Shown here: positions 54,743-63,324 of the stretch, piece after piece
How positions within the stretch are numbered: the first letter of the stretch is position 1
How the letters are laid out: the number at the start of each line of letters is the position of its first letter
NCBI GenBank assembly: GCA_016124495.1
Contig: WGNP01000006.1
Location: 62,001 to 126,000, forward strand
Length of the DNA stretch: 64,000 bases
Origin: Hyphomonas sp.
GTDB lineage: Bacteria; Pseudomonadota; Alphaproteobacteria; Caulobacterales; Hyphomonadaceae
Direction of reading: 5' to 3'
Position numbers and translations under genes: made by a program
The notes under the pieces: generated by a model
Told to the model about the DNA's origin: nothing
Database searches by the model: none
The model's input: only the letters and a program-made list of their open reading frames with translations

Positions 54743-55600
54743 ATGGCGCGCACAGCATTTCTTGGCCTCGGGGTCATGGGCTTCCACATGGCCGGGCACC
54801 TGGCGCGCGCTGGTCACCAGGTGAGCGTCTGGAACCGTACCGCCGCGAAGTCCGCCGCCTGGACCGGCGTGCACCGCGGTGAGGCGGCGAAGGATCCCGC
54901 CTCGGCCGTCTTCGGCGCCGAGTTCGTCCTGATGTGCCTAGGCGATGACCCGGACGTGCGCGCCGTCTTCGAGGCCTTTGAGCCGAGCCTCGGCGCAGGC
55001 ATGACCGTCATCGACCACACCACCGCCTCCGCCGGGCTCGCCCGCGAACTCGCCGCACGCTGCAAGGCGAAGGGCGCGCACTTCATCGATGCCCCGGTCT
55101 CGGGAGGTGAGGCTGGCGCGATCAATGGCAAACTCACCATCATGTGCGGCGGCGAGCCAGCCGCCTTCGCCGGCGCCGAGCCGGTGATGAACGCCTTCGC
55201 CCGGAAGATCACACGGATCGGCGAGGCGGGCTCCGGCCAACTCGCTAAATCCGTCAACCAGATCTGTATCGCGGGAATCGTGCAGGGACTCGCCGAGGGT
55301 CTGCACTTTGCGGACAAGGCCGGGCTCGATCCCGCCAAGGTGATCGAGGCGATCTCTGGCGGCGCGGCGCAAAGCTGGCAGATGGAAAACCGCTGGAAAA
55401 CGATGACCGAAGGCAAGTTCGATTTCGGCTTCGCAGTCGACTGGATGCGCAAGGATCTGCGCATCACGCTGGACGCGGCGGAGGAAGTTGGCGCGACCCT
55501 TCCGGTCACCTCAATCGTGGACGCCTACTACGGCGAAGTACAGGCGATGGGCGGCAATCGCTGGGACACGTCGAGCCTGATTGCCCGCTTGAAGCCGTAA
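54743..55600 (+). CDS. 3-hydroxyisobutyrate dehydrogenase-family NAD(P) oxidoreductase
   Basis: A 285-residue beta-hydroxyacid dehydrogenase: N-terminal FLGLGVMGFHMAGHLARAGH (cofactor loop), DAPVSGGEAGAINGKLTIMCGG (about residue 117) and the catalytic Lys in GSGQLAKSVNQICIAG (about 171). The substrate could be 3-hydroxyisobutyrate, tartronate semialdehyde or a succinic semialdehyde-like compound. An AAGGAG site precedes the ATG. It pairs with the GST-like gene downstream. Confidence 0.9.
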   Translation: MARTAFLGLGVMGFHMAGHLARAGHQVSVWNRTAAKSAAWTGVHRGEAAKDPASAVFGAEFVLMCLGDDPDVRAVFEAFEPSLGAGMTVIDHTTASAGLARELAARCKAKGAHFIDAPVSGGEAGAINGKLTIMCGGEPAAFAGAEPVMNAFARKITRIGEAGSGQLAKSVNQICIAGIVQGLAEGLHFADKAGLDPAKVIEAISGGAAQSWQMENRWKTMTEGKFDFGFAVDWMRKDLRITLDAAEEVGATLPVTSIVDAYYGEVQAMGGNRWDTSSLIARLKP

Positions 55601-55633
55601 CGCCCCGGTGTTGGGCTGCTAAAGGAGCGTGCC

Positions 55634-56764
55634 TTGGAAACTGCACCCGGACGTCACGGTCATCCGAAAACCCGTGACAGGGAAGAGGCGCCGTATCGCC
55701 TGCATGGGCTCAAGCTTTCATACTTTACCGGCAAGCTCGAAGCCTATTTCCGGGTCAAGGGCGTTGCCTTTGAATTTGTGGACATGGACACTGCCGACTT
55801 CCGGCGCTGCGCCCGCGAAACAGGCATTGCCCAGATGCCGCAGGTTCAAGCGCCGGATGGCAGATGGCTCACCGACACAACAGCGATCATCGCGGAGTTT
55901 GAAACAGCTTTCGTGGGGCCTGTTTTGTCTCCGAAGGATCCGTTGACCCGCTTCTTCAGCCTGTTGCTGGAAGATTTGTTCGACGAGTGGTTGTGGCGCC
56001 CGGCGCTGTATTATCGCTGGGCCTTCGTTGAAGACCGCACACTGATGAGTTCACAGATAGCTCGGACGATGTTGCGCGACGTTCCACTGCCTTTCAGCGT
56101 GCGCCGCCGCCTGATCCTCGCGCGCCAGCGCCGCCAATACCTCGGACAAGACGGGATTACGCGCCGAACCGCGCCCGCGGTTGAAGCGCTCTACCGCGAC
56201 ACGCTGCAGATGCTGGAAGCAATTTTCCGGGTACGGCCCTTCCTGATGGGAGGGCGGCCCGTAGAGGCTGATTTCGGCCTGATGGGGCCGTTCCTGCGCC
56301 ACTTCTCACATGATCCGACACCGGCTGCGATCCTGCGCGAGACCGCGCCGAACACGCAGGCCTGGGTTGCACGTGTCTGGGCCACGACACCTTGCGATGC
56401 CGAGGCAGCGCTGCTGCCCGAAAGAGTACCCGATGATCTTCAGGGACTGATCACGATGACCGCGCGCGATTACCTGCCATACCTGGCCGCCAACGCATTG
56501 GCCGTAAGTCAGTCCGATGCGACCGTGCAGTACACGCAGGGCGGAACGGACTGGTCCGTACCCGCGGCGCCCTACCGCGCAGCATGCCTCGATGCGCTGA
56601 AAGCCGCCTACGTCGCCTTGCCGGACGAGGTGCGCACGGCCGCAGGCCTCAAACTGGGCCCCGGCGCCGTGGCAATTCTGTCGGCTCCAAAGACTACATT
56701 TGTGCCGGATGTGCGGCGTCCCCTCGGACGCCTGTGGCAAAACGCACGCACTGCTAGACGTTGA
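55634..56764 (+). CDS. Glutathione S-transferase-like protein with long C-terminal region
   Basis: A 376-residue protein: an N-terminal thioredoxin-fold domain (LSYFTGKLEAYFRVKGVAFEF about 28-48; IAQMPQVQAPDGRWLTDTTAI, cis-Pro) and a C-terminal helical domain (about 105-250) with GGRPVEADFGLMGPF. About 100 extra residues follow. It starts with TTG at 55634 and is supported by an AAGGAG site seven bases upstream. It may use glutathione but residues at the thiol site are not obvious. Confidence 0.8.
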   Translation: METAPGRHGHPKTRDREEAPYRLHGLKLSYFTGKLEAYFRVKGVAFEFVDMDTADFRRCARETGIAQMPQVQAPDGRWLTDTTAIIAEFETAFVGPVLSPKDPLTRFFSLLLEDLFDEWLWRPALYYRWAFVEDRTLMSSQIARTMLRDVPLPFSVRRRLILARQRRQYLGQDGITRRTAPAVEALYRDTLQMLEAIFRVRPFLMGGRPVEADFGLMGPFLRHFSHDPTPAAILRETAPNTQAWVARVWATTPCDAEAALLPERVPDDLQGLITMTARDYLPYLAANALAVSQSDATVQYTQGGTDWSVPAAPYRAACLDALKAAYVALPDEVRTAAGLKLGPGAVAILSAPKTTFVPDVRRPLGRLWQNARTARR

Positions 56765-56809
56765 TAGGGTACGCTGCGCAGTCTGTACCTCATCGGAGGG
56801 GGGAACCGA

Positions 56810-57080
56810 TGGCGAGGTCTGAACCTAAGACAAAAGTGACGGCGGTAATGCCGAAGGATTTCATTGCCGCTTTGGAGGACGCCGAACTCCTGCTTAAGCG
56901 GATGACGAAGGTCACCGGCCTCAAGCCAAAAGTGGGGGCCGAGCATCATCGGCTTTGGCCGTTCCGCCTGCACGTACGACAGCGGACATTCCGGCGAGGC
57001 CTTGCAGGGTGGGCTTCAGTCCGCGCAAGCACAAGACCGGCCAGAGTTGTCTCGATCCCGGCAGCCTCGAAAAGATCTAA
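56810..57080 (+). pseudogene. DUF1801-like gene, frameshifted and shortened
   Basis: The ATG at 56810 (after GGAGGGGGGAACC) opens SEPKTKVTAVMPKDFIAAL and KRMTKVTGLKPKV, then loses frame near 56938. GPSIIGFGRSACTYDSGHSG continues in a second frame, and RKHKTGQSCLDPGSLEKI in a third to TAA at 57078. In order these give the DUF1801 pattern, but with internal deletion and no normal C-terminal end. Confidence 0.7.
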
Positions 57081-57557
57081 CTGAATGTATGCGAACAGAT
57101 CGTCACGGACGGCGTCGCCTATATGCGCATACACTTCGGCAAGCTCGACGTTCCGCATGCGGACTTCGCCCGTCTGCGCTGCGGCGAGGCCGATTTCCCG
57201 TTTCAGGGCGGCCCGGAAAACCTGCGCGCCTTAATATGCCAGCCGGACGAAGACGGCCGCTATCCGGGCAGCGGCGGTGACAGCTTCATGCTGATCGTCA
57301 AATGGCCGAAAGACGGCAGCGCGCCGCAAACGCAGACCATTTACCCCTTCGCCGCCGCCATGAGGCGCCCCGGCTCGCTGCACTATTCAGATCAGCCGGA
57401 GATATTCCCGAAGGAGGGATTCAAGGAGAGTCCGCAGCCGGTTTACAAGCAGGTCGGGATTCCTCCCGCCGGGGATGCACTGCTCATGTTGGATTTGCGG
57501 GATATATCCCGCCCTACGCGCCCAGCTTCTCCGCCGCGCGCTCAGCAAAGTACGTGA
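57081..57557 (+). pseudogene. C-terminal remnant of a penicillin-acylase-family protein
   Basis: The frame from 57081 reads FGKLDVPHADFARLRCGEAD, FQGGPENLRA, GGDSFMLIVKW, IYPFAAAM and LHYSDQPEIFP. These match the end of secreted Ntn-type acylases (LPMGGGPDTLRA, GDTYVLFVEW, HYADQ). The signal peptide, catalytic Ser and most of the protein are absent. The final codons run antisense over the end of hemB. Confidence 0.65.
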
Positions 57558-58512
57558 TCACACCCGCGGCGCCTGCGCGCTTGAAACTCAGCAGGGTTTC
57601 CATCATCACGCGGTCGCCGTCGATCCAGCCGTTCTGGGCGGCGGCCATGATCTGTGCGTATTCGCCGGAGACCTGGTAGGCCAGCGTCGGCACGCCGAAC
57701 GTCGTCGAGACGCGGTGCACGATGTCCAGATAGGGCAGGCCCGGTTTCACCATCACCATGTCGGCACCTTCGGCGAGGTCGAGCGCCACTTCGCGCAGCG
57801 CTTCGTCTGTGTTCGAAGGATCCTGCTGGTAGGTTTTCTTGTCGCCCTTCAGCGCCGCGGCCGAGCCGATGGCCTCGCGGTACGGCCCGTAGAAGCCGCT
57901 CGCATACTTGGCCGCATAGGCGAGGATCATCGCGTTCGTGAAGCCCTCTTCCTCAAAAGCGAGGCGGATGGCGCCGATGCGCCCATCCATCATGTCCGAC
58001 GGCGCGACCACATCGGCGCCTGCGCCGACATGCACCAGCGCCTGTGTGACCAGGCGCTCCACCGTGGAATCATTCGGGATTGTGCCGTCCTCGTCGAGCA
58101 GACCATCGTGGCCATGCGACGTATACGCATCAAGGGCCACGTCCGTGATCAGACCAACTTCCGGGGCGGCATCCTTCATCGCCTTCAGCGCACGCGGCAC
58201 GAGGCCTTCGGGTGAGAGCGCTCCGGTGCCTTCGGCGTCCTTGCCTTCCGGCCCGATATACGGAAACAGCGCGATCGCCTGAATGCCGAGCGCCTTCGCC
58301 CTTTTTGCCGCCAGCGCCGCTTCCTTCACCGACAGCCGGTCCACCCCCGGCAGGGAGGCGACCGGCACGCGGCCCTCGCCATCATGCACGAACACCGCCC
58401 AGACCAGGTCCGCCGGGGTCAGCACGTGTTCAGCGGTCAGCGAACGCACCCACGGGGCCTGGCGCAGGCGGCGCATACGGGTGGCGGGAAAGGATTGGGG
58501 AAACTGGGTCAT
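57514..58512 (-). CDS. hemB: Porphobilinogen synthase (delta-aminolevulinate dehydratase)
   Basis: The 332-residue enzyme joins two 5-aminolevulinate molecules in haem synthesis. The metal region DVALDAYTSHGHDGLL (about 126), the first lysine site in FYGPYREAIGS (about 205) and the Schiff-base lysine in MVMVKPGLPYLDIV (about 257) are present. The zinc cysteine triplet of other HemB forms is replaced by DAYTSHGHDG, typical of Mg-dependent alphaproteobacterial enzymes. Confidence 0.95.
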   Translation of the reverse strand: MTQFPQSFPATRMRRLRQAPWVRSLTAEHVLTPADLVWAVFVHDGEGRVPVASLPGVDRLSVKEAALAAKRAKALGIQAIALFPYIGPEGKDAEGTGALSPEGLVPRALKAMKDAAPEVGLITDVALDAYTSHGHDGLLDEDGTIPNDSTVERLVTQALVHVGAGADVVAPSDMMDGRIGAIRLAFEEEGFTNAMILAYAAKYASGFYGPYREAIGSAAALKGDKKTYQQDPSNTDEALREVALDLAEGADMVMVKPGLPYLDIVHRVSTTFGVPTLAYQVSGEYAQIMAAAQNGWIDGDRVMMETLLSFKRAGAAGVITYFAERAAEKLGA

Positions 58513-58541
58513 AGCGTCCTTTTGCGACAATTCCTGCCCGC

Positions 58542-59084
58542 TCACAACCACCCGGATTTCCGGCGCATGAAGCAGCGCTTCGTTACGTCCATAACTGCTG
58601 CCTGCCGCGCCTCGATTTCCAGCATCCAGTCCGTTATCTGGTTGCGGGGCAGTTCGCGAAAGCCGAGCGTGCGGTAGAAGGGCGCGTTCCACGGCAGGTC
58701 CCGGAAGGTCGACAGCGTCACCGTCTTCAGCCCCCGGTCCTTGGCGTCCTGAAACACCCGCCGGATAAGGGCCGCGCCCAGCCCCCGTCGCCCATGCTCA
58801 GGGTGTACGCTGACCTGGTCCAGATACAGCGTATCGCCCCGGAGCGAGGTCAGCACAAAGCCCGCAGGCAGGCCCTTCCGGTCACGCGCCAGGAAAAGAT
58901 GTCCCCCCGGCATCGCCGCCTCGAAGACGTCTGCCGGCACATGGTCCAGCAGCTCGTGGTCGGGCAGCATACCCGTGCCCGCAAACAGCTGACTGGCGGC
59001 CAGGTCAATGGCAATCAGGTCCGCGATTTCGTCGGCCGCCACGCCCGAAATCGAGTATCCTTCGGGAAGGCGTCGCATTGACAT
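58542..59084 (-). CDS. GNAT family N-acetyltransferase
   Basis: A 180-residue GNAT with the acetyl-CoA motif DQVSVHPEHGRRGLGAALIRRV (about residue 88-109) and the FYRTLGFRELPR C-terminal strand (about 138). Substrate unknown. It lies 29 bases upstream of hemB on the same strand and is divergent from the acyl-CoA dehydrogenase; the 58-base gap must hold both promoters. Confidence 0.87.
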   Translation of the reverse strand: MSMRRLPEGYSISGVAADEIADLIAIDLAASQLFAGTGMLPDHELLDHVPADVFEAAMPGGHLFLARDRKGLPAGFVLTSLRGDTLYLDQVSVHPEHGRRGLGAALIRRVFQDAKDRGLKTVTLSTFRDLPWNAPFYRTLGFRELPRNQITDWMLEIEARQAAVMDVTKRCFMRRKSGWL

Positions 59085-59142
59085 TCGGCCTGGCTCTATC
59101 GCAATTCGGGGCAACACATATTGAGATAAAGGCGCCTTGCCA

Positions 59143-60282
59143 ATGAGCCTGATGTTTGACGACGAACGGATCATGATCCGTGACATGGCGCGCCGCTTTG
59201 CCGAAGACCGGCTGCTGCCGCATTCCGAAGCCTGGGACCGCGACAGCCACTTCCCGGTGGACGTGATCAAGTCTGCTGGCGAGCTGGGCTTCGCAGGCAT
59301 CTATGTGGGCGAAGAATTCGGCGGCTCGGGCCTGACGCGGACCGACGCGGCGCTGATCTTCGAACAGCTCTCCTATGGCGACGTCTCCACCGCCGCCTTC
59401 ATCTCCATCCACAATATGGCCTCCTGGATGATCGACACGTTCGGCTCGAGGGAACAGCGCGCGATCTGGCTGCCGCGTCTCACCTCGATGGAGCTGATCG
59501 CATCTTACTGTCTCACCGAGCCGGGCTCTGGTTCGGACGCCGCGAGCCTCAAGACCAAGGCCATGCGCGACGGCGATGACTACGTCATCACTGGCACAAA
59601 ACAATTCATTTCCGGCGCGGGCACCTCGGACATTTACGTCCTGATGGCCAGAACCTCAGACGACGGAGCAAAGGGCGTCTCGACCTTTATCATTGAGAAG
59701 GGCACGCCGGGTCTTTCGTTTGGCGCCAACGAGCGCAAGATGGGCTGGAAAAGCCAACCCACCGCGCAAGTCATACTGGATGAAGTGCGCGTACCCGCGG
59801 CAAACCGCATAGGTGAGGAAGGCCACGGCTTCCGCTTTGCCATGGCAGGCCTTGATGGCGGCCGCCTCAACATCGCCGCCTGCGCCCTTGGCGGGGCCCA
59901 GCTCGCGCTCGACCTGGCAGTCAGCTACGCCAAGGACCGCAAGCAGTTCGGCAAGCCCATCGCGGACTTCCAGAGCGTCCAGTTCAGGCTCGCCGACATG
60001 GAAACCGAACTGCAGGCCGCGCGCGTCATGCTCTACGAAGCCGCTGGCCGCCTAGACGGCAAGACGCCAGACGCCACCCGCTGGTGCGCCATGGCCAAAC
60101 GCTTCGTCACCGACACGGCCTTCAAGGTCGCCAACGACGCGCTGCAGATCCACGGCGGCTACGGCTATCTCGCCGACTATCACGTCGAACGTATCGTCCG
60201 TGACCTGAGGGTCCACCAGATCCTCGAAGGAACCAACGAGATCATGCGCGTGATCATCTCGCGCGATATACTGAAGGGCTAA
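59143..60282 (+). CDS. Acyl-CoA dehydrogenase (isobutyryl-CoA type)
   Basis: A 379-residue FAD enzyme: CLTEPGSGSDAASLKTKA (about residue 126), FISGAGTSDIYVLMARTS (about 155), the central DRKQFGKPIADFQSVQF (about 265) and the C-terminal QILEGTNEIMRVIISRD (about 358). Catalytic base Glu lies in LEGTNE. Close in pattern to isobutyryl-/branched-chain dehydrogenases. The ATG at 59143 is preferred over a TTG six bases earlier. Confidence 0.92.
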   Translation: MSLMFDDERIMIRDMARRFAEDRLLPHSEAWDRDSHFPVDVIKSAGELGFAGIYVGEEFGGSGLTRTDAALIFEQLSYGDVSTAAFISIHNMASWMIDTFGSREQRAIWLPRLTSMELIASYCLTEPGSGSDAASLKTKAMRDGDDYVITGTKQFISGAGTSDIYVLMARTSDDGAKGVSTFIIEKGTPGLSFGANERKMGWKSQPTAQVILDEVRVPAANRIGEEGHGFRFAMAGLDGGRLNIAACALGGAQLALDLAVSYAKDRKQFGKPIADFQSVQFRLADMETELQAARVMLYEAAGRLDGKTPDATRWCAMAKRFVTDTAFKVANDALQIHGGYGYLADYHVERIVRDLRVHQILEGTNEIMRVIISRDILKG

Positions 60283-60292
60283 GGAGGCCCCT

Positions 60293-61141
60293 TCAATACC
60301 GCGGCGTCCGGTCCCGTATCCGGTCAAAGCCCTGCCTGATCGTCGCAAACCGCGCCTCGATAAAGGGTTCGAACTGCAGGTCGGTGAAAATGTGCGGCCA
60401 GTCGCCTTCGATGGCCTCCCGCACCAGCTCGCCCACATACAGCGGATCAATGCCCTTCGCGATCGCTTCGGTGACCGCTTTCAGCATTTCCGTCCCTGGA
60501 CCTTCCGCTGGCGCGGTCTGGATTTGCCCCGCAAAGCGGTCCGGAATGTTGCGTCCCGAACTCACGATATTCGTGCGGATCACGCCGGGGCAGAGCACCG
60601 AGACGCCGATCCCGCGCGCCGCCAGTTTTGGCCGCAGGTCTTCCGACAGCGCCACCACGCCGAATTTCGTCACGTCATAGGAGGGATTGGTCAACGCCAC
60701 CATGCCGGCAATCGACGCGGTGGAGACGATCTGCCCGCCCTCGCCATGCTTCTCGATCAGCGGCCCGAAAATCTCGATGCCCCAGACGACCGAGAGCAGG
60801 TTCACGCCCAGCACCCAGTTCCAGCCAGCATCATTCCAGGTGCCATAATCACCGCCGCCGCCTACGCCCGCATTGTTGACGAGGATATGCACCTTGCCAA
60901 AGCGCGCGATGGTCTCGTCGGCTGCGCGCTGCAGGTTATCCTTCAGCGACACGTCCGCCAGCACGCCTTCGATATCCGCGTTGGTCGCACGCAGGTCCGC
61001 AACTGCCTTGTCCAGCGCGGCTTTCTCGATGTCGCACAGCATCACCTTTACGCCCGCCTGTGCCAGCGCCGTCGCAATGCCGAGCCCGATGCCGGAGGCC
61101 GCGCCGGTCACGAAAGCCGTCTTTCCCTCGAGTGATTTCAT
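60293..61141 (-). CDS. Short-chain dehydrogenase/reductase
   Basis: The 282-residue SDR has the nucleotide motif TGAASGIGLGIA (about residue 11), the NNAGVGGG segment (about 87) and the catalytic Ser-Tyr-Lys (STASIAG about 139; SYDVTKFG about 155). The acid in LCDIEKA after the second strand favours NAD+. Substrate unknown. A GGAGA site precedes the ATG at 61141. It converges on the acyl-CoA dehydrogenase with a 10-base gap. Confidence 0.9.
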   Translation of the reverse strand: MKSLEGKTAFVTGAASGIGLGIATALAQAGVKVMLCDIEKAALDKAVADLRATNADIEGVLADVSLKDNLQRAADETIARFGKVHILVNNAGVGGGGDYGTWNDAGWNWVLGVNLLSVVWGIEIFGPLIEKHGEGGQIVSTASIAGMVALTNPSYDVTKFGVVALSEDLRPKLAARGIGVSVLCPGVIRTNIVSSGRNIPDRFAGQIQTAPAEGPGTEMLKAVTEAIAKGIDPLYVGELVREAIEGDWPHIFTDLQFEPFIEARFATIRQGFDRIRDRTPRY

Positions 61142-61249
61142 GTTGTTCTCCCTGACTTTCAACCATCCTGCGCCTGCCGCTTCTGCCGCGCAATCGGCTC
61201 CCCAGCGTCAGCTTTGACCGCTGCCCTGTCATCTGCGAGAACGGCCGGC

Positions 61250-61636
61250 ATGGACGCCGGCCTGATCCTCGACACGCTGGAGCGCGCCAGCGAAAGATGC
61301 GCCGACCCCGCGCCGCTTATCTACCGGCGCCTGTTCGAGCTGCGCCCGGAATTCGAATCCCTCTTCGTCATGGACACCGATGGCGGTGTGCGTGGCTCGA
61401 TGCTTACGACCTGTTTCAACTGCATCCTCGGCCTGATCGAGGGGAGCGCCACGCAGCACGTAATCATCTCGTCTTCCCGCTTCTCGCATGACGGCTATGG
61501 CGTCCCGGTGCAGGACTTCGACCTGATGTTCATCGCCATCCGCGACACCTTCTGCAGCCTGCTCGGCCCAGACTGGACGCCGGAGACCGACGCAGCCTGG
61601 ACCGATCTCCTCACCGGCATCGCGTCCATAGAATAA
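61250..61636 (+). CDS. Globin-like protein
   Basis: A 128-residue all-helical protein with APLIYRRLFELRPEFESLF (about 18-36), a SHDGYGVP segment with the probable haem-ligating His (about 79) and the end helix LLGPDWTPETDAAWTDLLTGI typical of bacterial haemoglobins. It probably binds haem and O2 or NO. The ATG at 61250 has a weak site; a TTG at 61214 would add 12 residues. It precedes the cytochrome b561 gene, which makes a shared redox role possible. Confidence 0.65.
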   Translation: MDAGLILDTLERASERCADPAPLIYRRLFELRPEFESLFVMDTDGGVRGSMLTTCFNCILGLIEGSATQHVIISSSRFSHDGYGVPVQDFDLMFIAIRDTFCSLLGPDWTPETDAAWTDLLTGIASIE

Positions 61637-61699
61637 GTGCTGGCTTCACCGGAAAGCGTCCATTACGTTAGGTCAAACACCTTTCTGGGGAACCCCGCC

Positions 61700-62251
61700 A
61701 TGAACGACTCGCAAACCGGAACGTACGGCGCCATCTCGCGCGCCAATCACTGGATCGTCTCGCTCGCCTTCTTCGGCATGCTGGCGGTCGGGTTCATCCT
61801 CTCGAATGATGTGTTGACGCGTGAAGAGGCAGGCCCCCTGCGCGACCTGCATAAGGCGACCGGGACGGTCCTTCTGTTCGTCGTTGCCTGGCGTGTCATC
61901 TGGCGCCTGCGTCAGGGTTTTCCCGCGCCGGTGCCCGGCCTCGCGGCCTGGCAGGTCACCGCCTCGCGCCTCGTGCACTGGGGCCTGCTCGTGGTGCTGA
62001 TCGTCATGCCGCTTTCGGGCGTGCTGATGTCGCTGCTGGGCGGGCGGTCGATCGATATTTTCGGTCTTTTCGCCATCCCGCCGCTCGCGGAAATCGAAGG
62101 CGCCGGCAAACTCGCCCGCGCGGTCCACGGTTACGCCGCCTGGGCGCTCGCCGCGCTGATTACGCTGCACGTCGCCGCCGCTTTGAAACACCTGGTCGTG
62201 GACAAGGATGGCACGGTGGCCCGGATGGTGACGGGCAAGGCGGATCGGTGA
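61700..62251 (+). CDS. Cytochrome b561-type membrane protein
   Basis: A 183-residue protein with four hydrophobic helices and paired histidines in ANHWIVS (about residue 15), LRDLHKATG (about 51), RLVHWGLL (about 92) and AVHGYAAWALAALITLHVAA (about 138-157), the YodB/b561 pattern for two haems b. It probably moves electrons from quinol at the inner membrane. The ATG at 61700 is in front of a short polar tail before the first helix. Confidence 0.9.
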   Translation: MNDSQTGTYGAISRANHWIVSLAFFGMLAVGFILSNDVLTREEAGPLRDLHKATGTVLLFVVAWRVIWRLRQGFPAPVPGLAAWQVTASRLVHWGLLVVLIVMPLSGVLMSLLGGRSIDIFGLFAIPPLAEIEGAGKLARAVHGYAAWALAALITLHVAAALKHLVVDKDGTVARMVTGKADR

Positions 62252-62329
62252 TTGCAATTCGTGCCTTTCGGGGCGTATCCTGATCCCGTCAGACCCGCTG
62301 CATCATACAAAAGTGGGCAGGGAGGAACC

Positions 62330-63169
62330 ATGCAGATCACACCGCTTGCTGGCGCCGGCGCGGAGATTACCGGCGTCGACGTCCGCCATCTCTCGTCCGG
62401 AGAATTCGCTGCGGTGCGTCAGGCCTATGCCGATCACGGCGTCATCTTCTTCCGCGACCAGTCGCTGACGGAGCAGGACCATATCGCTTTTGCGCGCCGC
62501 TTCGGGCCGATCAATATCAATCGCTTCTTCCAGGCGCATGAGCGCTATCCGGAAATTGCCCTCGTCCTGAAGGAGAAGGAGCAGAAAACCAATATCGGCG
62601 GCGGTTGGCACACGGATCATTCCTATGATGCTGAGCCGGCCATGGGATCTGTCCTCGTCGCGCGCCAGCTGCCGGACGTGGGCGGTGATACCTGGTTTGC
62701 GTCGATGTATACGGCCTATGATACGCTGGATGACGCCACGAAGGCCGAGGTCGCCGGCCTTCGCGCGGTGCATTCGGCCAGGCACATTTTCGGCTCCGGC
62801 AACGACAATCACTACAAGGCGAACCGCGACACGGACGGGCGGATCGGCAACACGGCGGCGGCCGATGTGCTGGACGATGTCGTGCATCCGGTGGTGATCA
62901 CCCACCCGCTCAGCGGCAAGAAGGCGCTCTACGTTAATCCCGCCTTCACCGTGCGGATTGAGGGGTACCCGGACGACGCGTCAAACGCGCTGCTGATGCG
63001 CCTCTACGCGCACGCGATGAACCCGGACCACGCCCACCGCTTCAAATGGCAGCCCGGCTCGGTCGCCTTCTGGGACAACCGCGCCACCTGGCACTGGGCC
63101 ATGAACGACTATCACGGCGAACGCCGCCTGATGCACCGCATCACAATCGAAGGCTGCGCCCTGAACTGA
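62330..63169 (+). CDS. TauD/TfdA-family Fe(II)/2-oxoglutarate dioxygenase
   Basis: A 279-residue dioxygenase with the iron triad HTDHSYD (HxD, about residue 98) and the distal His in the C-terminal NDYHGERRLMHR (about 260), plus the 2-oxoglutarate Arg in the same segment. The N terminus GAEITGVDVRHLSSGEF is typical of the family. The substrate (taurine, sulfonate, aryloxyacid or other) cannot be told. A GGGAGG site lies before the ATG at 62330. Confidence 0.9.
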   Translation: MQITPLAGAGAEITGVDVRHLSSGEFAAVRQAYADHGVIFFRDQSLTEQDHIAFARRFGPININRFFQAHERYPEIALVLKEKEQKTNIGGGWHTDHSYDAEPAMGSVLVARQLPDVGGDTWFASMYTAYDTLDDATKAEVAGLRAVHSARHIFGSGNDNHYKANRDTDGRIGNTAAADVLDDVVHPVVITHPLSGKKALYVNPAFTVRIEGYPDDASNALLMRLYAHAMNPDHAHRFKWQPGSVAFWDNRATWHWAMNDYHGERRLMHRITIEGCALN

Positions 63170-63324
63170 GCGGCGAACGAAGAGCGCCGCGAGACAGGCT
63201 TCCCGTTTCCGCACGCTTGTCCAATGATACTGCCGAGTTCAAACAGGGCAGTGGCCGGCGCCGGTTCGCAGACCATACCCCAAGGCCAATTCCTGCAGGC
63301 TCAGTATGACTCCCTCGGCTTGGA

